Shown here piece by piece: positions 8,904-16,570 of a stretch of DNA of 64,000 nt (positions are counted from its first letter, which is position 1; each line of letters opens with the position of its first letter). The notes under the pieces were generated by a model. That model was not told the origin of the DNA and ran no database searches. It saw only the letters and a list, made by a program, of their open reading frames with translations. Source of the stretch: RGIG8700 sp045648505 (GTDB taxonomy: Bacteria; Bacillota; Clostridia; RGIG6154). The stretch lies in NCBI GenBank assembly GCA_045648505.1, contig JAZROD010000060.1:54245-118244 (forward strand), read 5' to 3'. The position numbers were made by a program, and so were the translations under genes.

Positions 8904-9707
8904 TTATTTGCAAACGTTAACCTGGTATTTAGCACCGAGTGCTTCGATTGTACCATCTGCAATAAGTTCGTCAAAGATTTTGTCAACTTCAGCAGCTGTG
9001 TCGCCGTCTTTTCTGAAGCCTACGCCGTAGAATTCAACAGAAAGGTCAAGACCTTCAACGAGCTGGAGGTCTGCATAACCAGTGCCTTCGCCAATCATAG
9101 CGTTTGCAAGTGTTACGTCAAGAACTGCAGCATCTGCTGTGCCTGCTTTAACTTCCATAAGAGCATCTGTCTGTTTTGCAACTGCTGTGTATGTAGCTTT
9201 TGCAAGGTTTTCGTCATCAGCGATTGCAGATTCACCTGCTGAAGAAATTTCAGCAACTAATTTTGCGTCTGCAAGTGATGCAGCATCTGTGTATTTTTCT
9301 GCGTCAGCTTTTTTGATAACTACAACCTGTTTGTTTTCAATGTAAGGTTTTGTGAAAGAAATGTTTTCTTTTCTTTCTTCTGTAATTGTGAAGCCGTTCC
9401 AGATACAGTCAATGTTTTTAGAATTAAGTTCGATTTCTTTTGCATCCCAGTCGATTTCAACGAATTCAGGTGTTACACCTAATTTTTCACAAACTGCAAT
9501 AGCGAGTTCTGTGTCAAAACCTGTGAAATTGCCGGCATCGTCTGTGTAGTTCATTGGAGCATAAACTGTGTAACCGATAACCATTTTGCCATTTTCTTTA
9601 ATGTAAGCAAGATCTGATTCTGCTTTTTCTCCGCCGCAAGCTGCTAATGTGAATACCATCATTACAGCAAGCATTAAACATAATAATTTTTTCATAATTT
9701 TTACCAT
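8904..9707 (-). CDS. glnH: Amino-acid ABC transporter substrate-binding lipoprotein
   Basis: This is the extracellular receptor of the transporter. The signal peptide ends in the lipobox LAAC (hydrophobic stretch CLMLAVMMVFTLAAC), followed by GG and a charged linker. The mature part is an SBP_bac_3 domain: VIGYTVYAPMNYTDDAGNF near the start, FTKPYIENKQVVV in the middle, and the closing lobe ending in KYQVNVCK. The start at 9707 suits AAAGGA at 9714-9719; an alternative ATG at 9695 gives the common MKKLLC start. It is first in the operon and has its own promoter. Confidence 0.9.
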   Translation of the reverse strand: MVKIMKKLLCLMLAVMMVFTLAACGGEKAESDLAYIKENGKMVIGYTVYAPMNYTDDAGNFTGFDTELAIAVCEKLGVTPEFVEIDWDAKEIELNSKNIDCIWNGFTITEERKENISFTKPYIENKQVVVIKKADAEKYTDAASLADAKLVAEISSAGESAIADDENLAKATYTAVAKQTDALMEVKAGTADAAVLDVTLANAMIGEGTGYADLQLVEGLDLSVEFYGVGFRKDGDTAAEVDKIFDELIADGTIEALGAKYQVNVCK

Positions 9708-9739
9708 TCCTTTTCCTTTATTTTTTTAAGAACGGTATG

Positions 9740-9768
9740 ATTATATCACAATAATTTACTAATGTAAA
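9740..9768 (-). promoter_or_regulatory. Promoter of the glnH-glnP-glnQ operon
   Basis: On the minus strand TTTACA (9763-9768) and TATAAT (9740-9745) are separated by 17 bp. The region between 9707 and 9876 otherwise holds only the divergent leader of the next gene. Confidence 0.75.
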
Positions 9769-9875
9769 GTACTAAAATGCAAAAATTGTACTTTTTTCAA
9801 AGAAAAAGTATCTTTTTGTTAATTCAATTTAAAAATAGTATATGTTATTATTTTTATGAAAGGTATGGTGTTACT

Positions 9876-11195
9876 ATGAAAAAATTAACAGCAATTGTAA
9901 TCGGTGCCGGTGGAAGAGGCAGAATTTACACAAGAATTATGAAAGAGCTTGAAGGCAAATTTGAGCTTGTTGGTGTTGCTGAACCAATTCAGCAGAGTGT
10001 AAACTATGAACTTGAACAGTTCCCAGATGTACCGAAGGAAAATATATATGATACATGGGAAAAGATTTTAGACAGACCAAAATTTGCAGACTTTGCAATT
10101 ATTGCAACTCAGGACCATATGCATACTGAACCTGCATTAAAGGCAATCGAGCTTGGTTATGACATTTTAATTGAAAAACCTATTGCTCCAACTGCGGAAG
10201 AATGTAAAAAGATTGCAGTGGCAGCAAAAGAAAAGGGCGTTAAGGTTCTTGTTTGCCATGTTTTAAGATATGCTCCTAAATTTATGATACTTAAAGAAAT
10301 AATTGAATCAGGCAAAATCGGTGAGGTTATGTCTATTCAGGCTTTAGAATCTGTTGGTAACAGACATATGGCACACAGTTTTGTAAGAGGCGCTTGGGGA
10401 AACAGTGACACAAGCTGTCCTATGATTCTTGCAAAATGCTGCCACGATACAGATATTATTCAGTGGCTTATGGGTAAGAAATGCACAAGAGTACATTCAT
10501 TTGGCAAACTTTCTTTCTTTAATAAAGAGCATCAGCCTGAAGGTGCACCTTCAAGATGTACTGAAGACTGCCCACACAGAGAAGAATGTATTTACGATGT
10601 TAAAAAGATGTATATAGAAAATCAGTATATGGGAAGCGCCTGGTTTAAAGATGCTGCTGCAGGTTTCCCTAATGCAACTGATGAACAGGTTTGGGAAGCA
10701 ATTCAGAATAATAATTATGGAACCTGTATTTTTGAAGCAAACAACAATGTTGTTGACCATCAGGTTGTTAATATGGAATTTGAAGGCGGAAGCACTGCAA
10801 CTTTAACAATGACAGCCTTTACAGGTGATGCATCAGGCAGATGTATGAAAATCTTTGGTACAAAGGGTACTCTTGAAATAAGAGGCGATGCTAAATTTAT
10901 ATACTACACAAAATTCGGTCAGAGAATCGAAGGTCAGTGGGGCGACAGAGTTTCTGAAGAAATTGATATCGCAAGAGCAGAAGATGCAAACGGCATCGGT
11001 CTTCAGTCAGGACACGGCGGCGGAGATGCAGGTCTTATGCAGTCCCTTTACGAATATTTCACAGACACATACACAGGCAATGCTGCATCAACTGCAGAGG
11101 TTTCATACCTTAACCACCTTATAAGCTTCGGTGCAGAAGAGGCAAGAGTTACAGGTACAGTTGTTGATATTGCAAAATATTCAGACAGTTTATAA
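9876..11195 (+). CDS. Gfo/Idh/MocA-family oxidoreductase, copy 1
   Basis: A 439-residue NAD(P)-dependent sugar dehydrogenase-like enzyme. The N-terminal Rossmann fold begins TAIVIGAGGRGR, the catalytic-Lys motif is EKPIAPT near residue 98, and CHDTDIIQW marks the C-terminal domain. A Cys-rich insert (RCTEDCPHREEC) suggests a structural metal or family-specific loop. The start at 9876 is chosen because the family begins at MKKLTAIVIG; the in-frame ATG at 9777 lies in promoter sequence. A close paralogue follows at 12428, with an AraC gene between them. Substrate unknown; such enzymes often act on cyclitols, uronates or modified sugars. Confidence 0.85.
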   Translation: MKKLTAIVIGAGGRGRIYTRIMKELEGKFELVGVAEPIQQSVNYELEQFPDVPKENIYDTWEKILDRPKFADFAIIATQDHMHTEPALKAIELGYDILIEKPIAPTAEECKKIAVAAKEKGVKVLVCHVLRYAPKFMILKEIIESGKIGEVMSIQALESVGNRHMAHSFVRGAWGNSDTSCPMILAKCCHDTDIIQWLMGKKCTRVHSFGKLSFFNKEHQPEGAPSRCTEDCPHREECIYDVKKMYIENQYMGSAWFKDAAAGFPNATDEQVWEAIQNNNYGTCIFEANNNVVDHQVVNMEFEGGSTATLTMTAFTGDASGRCMKIFGTKGTLEIRGDAKFIYYTKFGQRIEGQWGDRVSEEIDIARAEDANGIGLQSGHGGGDAGLMQSLYEYFTDTYTGNAASTAEVSYLNHLISFGAEEARVTGTVVDIAKYSDSL

Positions 11196-11207
11196 AACAT
11201 AGAGTGA

Positions 11208-11405
11208 AGCTTTCTTAAAGCAGATGCAAAGGTTATCATTGCTGAATATGATGATGAAGAAGAAACAATCTTCAACAAAGTAACAATTCTTCCTGTAACA
11301 TTCAGAGCAGCTGACAACTGTTATGAAGCAGACTTTGAAGCAACAGGAAACAAAGTAAAAGTATTCGTATGGAAAGATATGATTAACTTCTTCCCGTATC
11401 ACTAA
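11208..11405 (+). pseudogene. Start-less C-terminal fragment of a cell-surface-type protein
   Basis: Between copy 1 and its terminator there are 65 open codons after an in-frame TGA, with no start codon or ribosome binding site. The translation runs from SFLKADAKVIIAEYDDEEE to VKVFVWKDMINFFPYH. The pattern of AKVIIAEYD followed by VKVFVW near the end is, from my knowledge of clostridial secreted proteins, typical of their extreme C-termini. I read it as the tail of a deleted surface protein gene. It may also be transcribed as the 3' UTR of copy 1. Confidence 0.6.
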
Positions 11406-11413
11406 TTACAACT

Positions 11414-11450
11414 TGAGGCGAGCAGATTTGCTTGCCTCATTTGATTTTTA
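11414..11450 (+). terminator. Terminator after the surface-protein remnant
   Basis: TGAGGCGAGCA pairs with TGCTTGCCTCA with one G-U pair, followed by an interrupted T run. Confidence 0.7.
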
Positions 11451-11469
11451 AACAGAAATGATGTATAAT
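11441..11469 (+). promoter_or_regulatory. Promoter of the AraC-family gene
   Basis: TTGATT (11441-11446), a 17 bp spacer and TATAAT (11464-11469), followed by an AAGGAGG ribosome binding site. Confidence 0.7.
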
Positions 11470-11490
11470 AAGGAAAAAAAGGAGGAAGCT

Positions 11491-12339
11491 ATGGACAAAT
11501 TTAATGTTTTATCAGTTAATGCAGTAGTTGACAGATTCTTCGACGAAAAATCAACTCATCATATTTATTCAGGTATAAAAAAAGAAAAAGATGCTTTCTT
11601 CTATCCCGGTGAAATTCACAACAGATGGGAATTTGTCTATGTGGAAAAAGGAAAGGTTACCGTTGCGGAAAATGAGAAGATCTATGAGCTTTCAGAAGGT
11701 CAGGCAATTTTTCACGCACCAATGGAATTTCACAGATACTGGGTTAAAACCGAAAATTTGCCCACAAGGTTAAGGATTGCATCGTTTGAGATTGATACAA
11801 CCATTGAACATACTCTTTCAAAAGGTGTGTTTACCTTCGCCATTAACGAAAAAGAAGAATTTGCAGAAATAATTCAGGCACTTACTGAAAAATCTTCACT
11901 TGGCTACTGGTCAGAAAACATAACTGCCACTCCTGCTGAAAATCTGTTTGCAATCAAAGCTTTTGAAAAATTTCTTTTAGGGCTTATTGCAGAAAATTCT
12001 CCTGACAAAACCCAGGATTATTCAACAGGTGCAAGAAGGTATAAGGAAATAATCAAAACCCTTAAAGAGCATCTTGATGAAAATCTTTCACTAGAAGATG
12101 TATCAAAACTTTGTCATTTAAGCATAAGCTACATAAAAAAACTGTTTTCATTTTATGCCGGTTGCGGTGTTATGCAGTATTTTATTAAGCTTAAAGTTTT
12201 AAAAGCCATTAAATATCTCGAAGAAGGATACAACGTTGGTGAAATATCCGATATGCTTGGTTTTTCAAGCCCAAGCTATTTCTCGGTTGTGTTTAAAAAA
12301 GAAACAGGACATGCGCCCGGCTTTTATAAATCGAAATAA
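11491..12339 (+). CDS. AraC-family transcriptional regulator
   Basis: 282 residues. The N-terminal half is a cupin-like sensor domain (PGEIHNRWEFVYVEKGKVTV, then AIFHAPMEFHRYW). The C-terminal 100 residues hold two helix-turn-helix units: LSLEDVSKLCHLSISYIKK, then a second ending in LGFSSPSYFSVVFKKETG. The start at 11491 follows AAGGAGG. It lies between two paralogous Gfo/Idh/MocA genes and probably responds to the sugar they act on and controls one or both. It is also a candidate for the regulator of the shared promoter type at 30.2, 36.4 and 42.3 kb, though the AraC at 35.5 kb is nearer to those. Confidence 0.88.
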   Translation: MDKFNVLSVNAVVDRFFDEKSTHHIYSGIKKEKDAFFYPGEIHNRWEFVYVEKGKVTVAENEKIYELSEGQAIFHAPMEFHRYWVKTENLPTRLRIASFEIDTTIEHTLSKGVFTFAINEKEEFAEIIQALTEKSSLGYWSENITATPAENLFAIKAFEKFLLGLIAENSPDKTQDYSTGARRYKEIIKTLKEHLDENLSLEDVSKLCHLSISYIKKLFSFYAGCGVMQYFIKLKVLKAIKYLEEGYNVGEISDMLGFSSPSYFSVVFKKETGHAPGFYKSK

Positions 12340-12371
12340 CTGATTTTGTATTAAAAATATCGAATTATATA

Positions 12372-12400
12372 TTGTAAATATAAAAATTATGTGATATATT
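12372..12400 (+). promoter_or_regulatory. Promoter of the second Gfo/Idh/MocA gene
   Basis: TTGTAA (12372-12377), a 17 bp spacer and TATATT (12395-12400). Confidence 0.5.
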
Positions 12401-12427
12401 ACACAAAAAGACATGGAGGTCAACAAA

Positions 12428-13735
12428 ATGAAAAAATTAACGGCAATTGTTATTGGTGCAGGCGGAAGAGGTATGGGTTATACCAAAATTATGCACGATA
12501 TGGAAGATAAATTTGAACTTGTGGGTATTGCAGAGCCGGTTCCTGAAAGAGTGGAATTTGAGCTTTCACATTTCCCAAATGTTCCAAAAGAAAATATATA
12601 TGACACTTGGGAAAAGATTTTAGACAGACCTAAATTTGCAGATTTTGCACTTATTGCAACACAGGACCAGATGCACATAGGTCCTGCACTTAAGGCAATC
12701 GAGCTTGGTTATGATATTCTTCTTGAAAAACCAATCGCTCCAACACCTGAAGAATGTAAAAAAATTGCAGAAGCAGCAAAAGCAAAAGGCGTTAAAGTTC
12801 TTGTTTGCCATGTTTTAAGATACACACCATTATACTCAACTCTTAAAAAGCTTTTAGATGAAGGAAAAATCGGAAGACTTATGTCTGTTCAGGCACTAGA
12901 ACCTGTTGGTAACAGACATATGGCTCATAGCTTTGTAAGAGGTAAATGGGGAAACAGTGAAACAAGCTGTCCTATGATTCTTGCAAAATGCTGCCACGAT
13001 ACAGATATTATTCAGTGGCTTGTAGGTTCACCTTGTAAAAAAGTTTCTTCATTCGGTAATCTTTCATACTTCACAAAAGAAAACAAGCCTGAAGGAGCTC
13101 CTTCAAGATGTACAGAAGATTGTCCTCACAGAGAAGAATGTGTATTTGATGTTAAAAAGCTTTATATGGACAATAAATATATGGGTGGAACCTGGTTCAG
13201 AGAAACTGCAACAGATTCTGTAAATGTAACAGATGAAGAAATGTGGGCATCACTTCACGAAACCAACTACGGAACATGTATTTTTGAGGCAAACAACAAT
13301 GTTGTTGACCATCAGGTTGTTAATATGGAATTTGAAAACGGTGCAACCGCTTCTCTTACAATGACAGCCTTTTCTCCTGACGGTGCAGGAAGAGCAATAA
13401 GACTTTTTGGTACAGAAGGTATGCTTGAAGTTACAGGAAACGGCAGTAACATTTTCTACACAAAATTTGGTCAGAGAGTTGAAGACCAGTGGGGAGACAA
13501 GGTTTCAGAAGAAATTGACTTCCGTTCAAGCGGTAACGATGTTACATCAGGTCACGGCGGCGGCGATGCAGGTCTTCTTTATGCACTTTATGAATACTTC
13601 ACAGGTACATATACAGGTAATGCGGCATCAACTGCAGAAATCTCTTACCTTAACCACCTTATAAGCTTCGGCGCAGAAGAATCAAGAGTAACAGACAAGG
13701 TAATAACAATTGAAGAATATTCAAAGAATTTATAA
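12428..13735 (+). CDS. Gfo/Idh/MocA-family oxidoreductase, copy 2
   Basis: 435 residues, colinear with the gene at 9876. It shares the start MKKLTAIVIGAGGRG, EKPIAPTPEECKKIAEAAK, KCCHDTDIIQWL and the Cys-rich RCTEDCPHREEC segment. The start at 12428 is placed by GGAGG at 12415-12419; the in-frame ATG at 12413 overlaps that site. The copies diverge mainly in surface segments, so they may work on related substrates or as successive steps. Terminator and promoter signals set it apart from the next gene. Confidence 0.85.
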   Translation: MKKLTAIVIGAGGRGMGYTKIMHDMEDKFELVGIAEPVPERVEFELSHFPNVPKENIYDTWEKILDRPKFADFALIATQDQMHIGPALKAIELGYDILLEKPIAPTPEECKKIAEAAKAKGVKVLVCHVLRYTPLYSTLKKLLDEGKIGRLMSVQALEPVGNRHMAHSFVRGKWGNSETSCPMILAKCCHDTDIIQWLVGSPCKKVSSFGNLSYFTKENKPEGAPSRCTEDCPHREECVFDVKKLYMDNKYMGGTWFRETATDSVNVTDEEMWASLHETNYGTCIFEANNNVVDHQVVNMEFENGATASLTMTAFSPDGAGRAIRLFGTEGMLEVTGNGSNIFYTKFGQRVEDQWGDKVSEEIDFRSSGNDVTSGHGGGDAGLLYALYEYFTGTYTGNAASTAEISYLNHLISFGAEESRVTDKVITIEEYSKNL

Positions 13736-13740
13736 TTTAA

Positions 13741-13780
13741 AAGCACCCGAAAGCATCTTGCGTCAGGGTGCTTTCTTCTT
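13741..13780 (+). terminator. Terminator after the second oxidoreductase
   Basis: AAGCACCC (13741-13748) pairs with GGGTGCTT (13766-13773), followed by TCTTCTT. Confidence 0.75.
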
Positions 13781-13807
13781 GACTATGTGAGATAAATATG
13801 GTAATAT
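13779..13807 (+). promoter_or_regulatory. Promoter of the NSS transporter operon
   Basis: TTGACT (13779-13784), 17 bp, TAATAT (13802-13807). It begins in the tail of the preceding terminator. Confidence 0.65.
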
Positions 13808-13837
13808 AAGTTATAATTTTTAGAGAGGAACTTTATT

Positions 13838-15208
13838 ATGGAAAGAGAAAAACTTAAAAGCCGACTTGGGTTTATTTTAATAAGCGCAGGTTGTGCAATT
13901 GGTATAGGAAACGTGTGGAAGTTTCCTTGGATGGCAGGTCAGTACGGCGGAGGTATTTTTGTACTTATCTATCTTATCTGTCTGCTTGTTATGGGTGTTC
14001 CTGCACTTACAACAGAATTCGCTCTTGGCAGAAAAAGCCAGAAGAGTCCTGTTAAACTTTATCAGGCACTTGAAAGACCGGGTCAGAAATGGCACATTCA
14101 CGGTTATATTGCATATTTAGGAAACATTATTCTTCTTATGTTCTATACAATGGTAGCAGGCTGGATGGTTCAGTATTTCGTTCTTACTGCAACAGGTACT
14201 TTTGTTGGTATGGACAATGCTGCAATCGGCGGTGTATTTGATGGTGTGCTTCAGAATCCGTCATCATTACTCCTTTACACAGGTATTGTTGTTGCAATAA
14301 GCACAGTTGTTTGCGCAATGGGACTTCAGAATGGTCTTGAAAATGTTTCAAAGGTTATGATGATTTCGCTTCTTGTGATTATGGTTGTGCTTGCAGTTAA
14401 CAGCATATTCCTTCCGGGTGCTGCAGAAGGTCTTAAATTCTACCTTCTTCCTGATTTTGCACAGTTTGCAGAAAAAGGATTCATAAATGTTCTTGTTGCG
14501 GCTATGAATCAGGCATTCTTCACATTGAGTGTTGGTATGGGAAGTATGGCTATTTTCGGCAGTTACATCGGAAAAGACAGAGCATTGATGGGTGAAGCGG
14601 TAAGAGTATCTCTTCTTGATACATTTGTTGCAATCACAGCAGGTCTTATTATTTTCCCTGCTTGCTTTGCTTATAATGTTGATGTTGGCGCAGGCCCAAG
14701 CCTTATTTTCGTAACACTTCCAAATATCTTCAATAATATGCCGTTTGGTAGAGTATGGGGAAGCTTCTTCTTTGTATTTATGACATTTGCGGCGGCTTCA
14801 ACTGTATTTGCAGTTCTTGAAAATATTATTTCATGCACAATGGAACTTACAGGCTGGAAAAGACTTAAAGCAAGTATACTTTCAGGTATTTTAGTATTCG
14901 TTCTTTCAATTCCTTGTATTTTAGGCTTTAATGTATGGTCAAATGTTACAATTTTAAACGGTGCTAAAAACATTATGGATATTGAAGATTTGCTTGTTTC
15001 AAATATCATTCTTCCTCTTGGTGCCCTCGTATATGTTGTGTTCTGCACAACAAGATGGGGTATTGGCTGGAAGCAGTTTACTGAAGAAGCAAACACAGGT
15101 AAAGGTATGAAGGTTGCAAACTGGATGAGAGGTTATATGACTTTTGTTCTTCCTGTTATTATTCTTGTTATCTTTGTTCTTGGTATGATCAGTTATTTTA
15201 ATGTATGA
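13838..15208 (+). CDS. Neurotransmitter:sodium symporter (NSS) family transporter
   Basis: A 456-residue integral membrane protein with about 11-12 hydrophobic helices. The start GFILISAGCAIGIGNVWKFP is the family signature of helix 1, with the unwound region that binds substrate and Na+, and PALTTEFALGRKS follows helix 2. LeuT/MhsT-type members import amino acids with sodium. Substrate cannot be assigned. The stop overlaps the start of the DUF1653 gene (ATGATGA), indicating translational coupling. Confidence 0.88.
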   Translation: MEREKLKSRLGFILISAGCAIGIGNVWKFPWMAGQYGGGIFVLIYLICLLVMGVPALTTEFALGRKSQKSPVKLYQALERPGQKWHIHGYIAYLGNIILLMFYTMVAGWMVQYFVLTATGTFVGMDNAAIGGVFDGVLQNPSSLLLYTGIVVAISTVVCAMGLQNGLENVSKVMMISLLVIMVVLAVNSIFLPGAAEGLKFYLLPDFAQFAEKGFINVLVAAMNQAFFTLSVGMGSMAIFGSYIGKDRALMGEAVRVSLLDTFVAITAGLIIFPACFAYNVDVGAGPSLIFVTLPNIFNNMPFGRVWGSFFFVFMTFAAASTVFAVLENIISCTMELTGWKRLKASILSGILVFVLSIPCILGFNVWSNVTILNGAKNIMDIEDLLVSNIILPLGALVYVVFCTTRWGIGWKQFTEEANTGKGMKVANWMRGYMTFVLPVIILVIFVLGMISYFNV

Positions 15209-15417
15209 TGAAAAAAGGAATTTACAAGCATTATAAAGGCAATATGTATGAACTTTTACATATTGCAAACCACAGTGAAACACTTGAGAAAATGGTGGTC
15301 TATAAAGCCCTGTATGGTGATGGGGAAATATGGGTCCGCCCTGCTTCAATGTGGGACGAAGAAATAGAAATAGACGGAAAAATCTGTAAAAGGTTTGAGC
15401 TTGTTGAAGAATTGTGA
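15205..15417 (+). CDS. DUF1653-family protein
   Basis: A 70-residue soluble protein with the DUF1653 pattern: GIYKHYKGNMYELLHIANHS, then LVVYKALYGD-like MVVYKALYGDGEIWVRP, then a C-terminal RFELVEEL. Function of the family is unknown. Translation may begin at either of two adjacent ATG codons (15205 or 15208), overlapping the transporter's stop. The pair forms a small operon. Confidence 0.8.
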   Translation: MMKKGIYKHYKGNMYELLHIANHSETLEKMVVYKALYGDGEIWVRPASMWDEEIEIDGKICKRFELVEEL

Positions 15418-15433
15418 AGCATTAGCTTCATTG

Positions 15434-15468
15434 AAAAAAAGGCTATTCGGAAGAATAGCCTTTTTTCT
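15434..15468 (+). terminator. Terminator of the NSS-DUF1653 operon
   Basis: AAAGGCTATTC / GAATAGCCTTT followed by a T run. Confidence 0.88.
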
Positions 15469-15475
15469 AAAAACT

Positions 15476-15500
15476 CTCAGGGTTCGATTCCCTCTGTAAT
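15476..15500 (+). other. tRNA T-arm-like fragment
   Basis: CAGGGTTCGATTCCCTCTG resembles a tRNA T stem-loop with GGTTCGATTCC at its core. The upstream half of any tRNA is absent because a terminator lies there. It may be the scar of an old integration into a tRNA gene. Similarity of this length can arise by chance, so this is tentative. Confidence 0.35.
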
Positions 15501-15535
15501 AAAAAACAGCTATCAGAAGATAGCTGTTTTTTTGG
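15501..15535 (+). terminator. Second terminator hairpin
   Basis: ACAGCTATC (15506-15514) pairs with GATAGCTGT (15519-15527), followed by a T run. No gene ends just before it apart from the tRNA-like fragment. Confidence 0.7.
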
Positions 15536-15568
15536 ATAATAACGAATATTTTGATAGAATTTATATTA

Positions 15569-15620
15569 GGGGGTTCACGGGCGCCAAAGGGGTGCCATTT
15601 TGCGGTTAGGGGTGCCAAAT
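15569..15620. repeat. GGGGTGCCA direct repeats, possible insertion-sequence end
   Basis: GGGGTGCCA occurs at 15589-15597 and 15609-15617, exactly 20 bp apart, beside GGGCGCCAAA. Multiple short direct repeats of this kind remind me of IS21-family termini. No transposase gene is present, so at most this is a remnant. The rest of 15418-15717 holds only terminators and the start region of the controller gene. Confidence 0.35.
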
Positions 15621-15717
15621 TCGATGATTACTCTATTATAAGCTTTTGTTGATACTTATTGTATGTAGACTAATTGTATTCAAAGAGCTATAATATATAC
15701 AATTGGAGGATTATAAA

Positions 15718-15927
15718 ATGGATATTGTAAAAGTTTTTGGAAATAATCTTAAAAAATATCGTACTGCTATGGGAATTTCGCAAGAATCTTTTGCCGATAA
15801 ATGCGGTATGCATCGAACCTATATAAGTGCAATTGAATGCTACCGAAGAAGCATATCTCTTGAAAACATACAGAGAATAGCAGATGCTCTTGAAATTGAA
15901 ACTTACAAGTTATTCAAGGAGGAATAA
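15718..15927 (+). CDS. XRE-family controller protein of the restriction-modification system
   Basis: A 69-residue protein that is a single helix-turn-helix domain (FGNNLKKYRTAMGISQESFA, HRTYISAIE). Its size and its position directly before a restriction endonuclease are those of C (controller) proteins, which time endonuclease expression after entry into a new host. I place the start at 15718 behind GGAGGA; a TTG at 15703 lies inside that site. A TATAAT at 15689-15694 supplies a -10 with no clear -35, which would suit activator-dependent expression. The binding site was not identified. Confidence 0.75.
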   Translation: MDIVKVFGNNLKKYRTAMGISQESFADKCGMHRTYISAIECYRRSISLENIQRIADALEIETYKLFKEE

Positions 15928-15929
15928 AT

Positions 15930-16532
15930 ATGAAGATGACAAAGACAGATTTATTTTTAAAATTAGCAAATCCAAATAAAGAGGGTATTAGTAGATGGGT
16001 CAGTGTGACAGAATTTGTAGGTGAATACGCTGAACTTAAATTTGGAAACGGAGCTTCTTGGGCAAGAAAGGAATCAACTCTTGCCAAAAAATACATAATA
16101 GAATTTGATAAAACCATTACTTCTGGTAATGGAATAGACCGCTTAAGACTAAACGGATTCAATGACGGGGATTATTCCCAACATATCCGAGCTGATATCA
16201 AGAAGACTGTCGGTGCTCAACGTTGTGTTGTGTTAGGTACTTCAAAGCCAGAGGTTGACCACAAAAATGGAATGAAAAACGAAGATAGAGTTATGCGTAA
16301 TGAAGACCAAAAATTATCTGATTTTCAACCATTAAGCAAAGCTGCTAATGATGCGAAACGTCAGTATTGTAAAGAGTGCCGAAGAACAGGAATCAGATAT
16401 GATGCTAAAAAATTAGGATACCCTATGTCTTATTATGCTGGAGGAACTAAACATAATATGGAAGAGGATGCCTGTGTGGGTTGTTATTGGTACGACCCAT
16501 TGGAGTTCAAAAAACATTTAAAGCAAAAATAA
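15930..16532 (+). CDS. HNH-type restriction endonuclease (probable type II)
   Basis: 200 residues. A beta-beta-alpha-metal nuclease core is visible: EVDHKNG with Asp110-His111, then FQPLSKAANDAKR with Asn140. Two CxxC pairs (CKEC near 147, CVGCYW near 182) probably bind a structural zinc. It begins two bases after the controller gene, with AAGGAGG overlapping that gene's end, and converges on two methyltransferase genes. Context makes it the endonuclease of the system. The recognition sequence cannot be read from the protein. Confidence 0.75.
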   Translation: MKMTKTDLFLKLANPNKEGISRWVSVTEFVGEYAELKFGNGASWARKESTLAKKYIIEFDKTITSGNGIDRLRLNGFNDGDYSQHIRADIKKTVGAQRCVVLGTSKPEVDHKNGMKNEDRVMRNEDQKLSDFQPLSKAANDAKRQYCKECRRTGIRYDAKKLGYPMSYYAGGTKHNMEEDACVGCYWYDPLEFKKHLKQK

Positions 16533-16534
16533 TG

Positions 16535-16570
16535 CAAAAGGTGAAGTAGTCGTTCTACTTCACCTTTTTA
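16535..16570. terminator. Bidirectional terminator between endonuclease and methyltransferase
   Basis: AAAAGGTGAAGTAG pairs with CTACTTCACCTTTT around TCGTT. The stem contains the stop codon of the minus-strand methyltransferase and serves both convergent units. Confidence 0.85.

Noticed and set aside
9817..9845. Copy of the TGYAAA regulon promoter before the first Gfo/Idh/MocA gene
   Set aside because: TGCAAA occurs at 9778, but the second site and the TATAAT are not at 21 and 27 bp, so the geometry fails.
9777..9875. N-terminal extension of the first Gfo/Idh/MocA gene
   Set aside because: The extension lies in promoter-like AT-rich sequence, has no ribosome binding site, and the family begins at MKKLTAIVIG.
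15476..15500. Outer attachment site of a larger island ending at tRNA-Leu
   Set aside because: The GGGTTCGATTCCC core is in inverted orientation relative to the tRNA-Leu copy, so the two are not a direct repeat for one recombination event.
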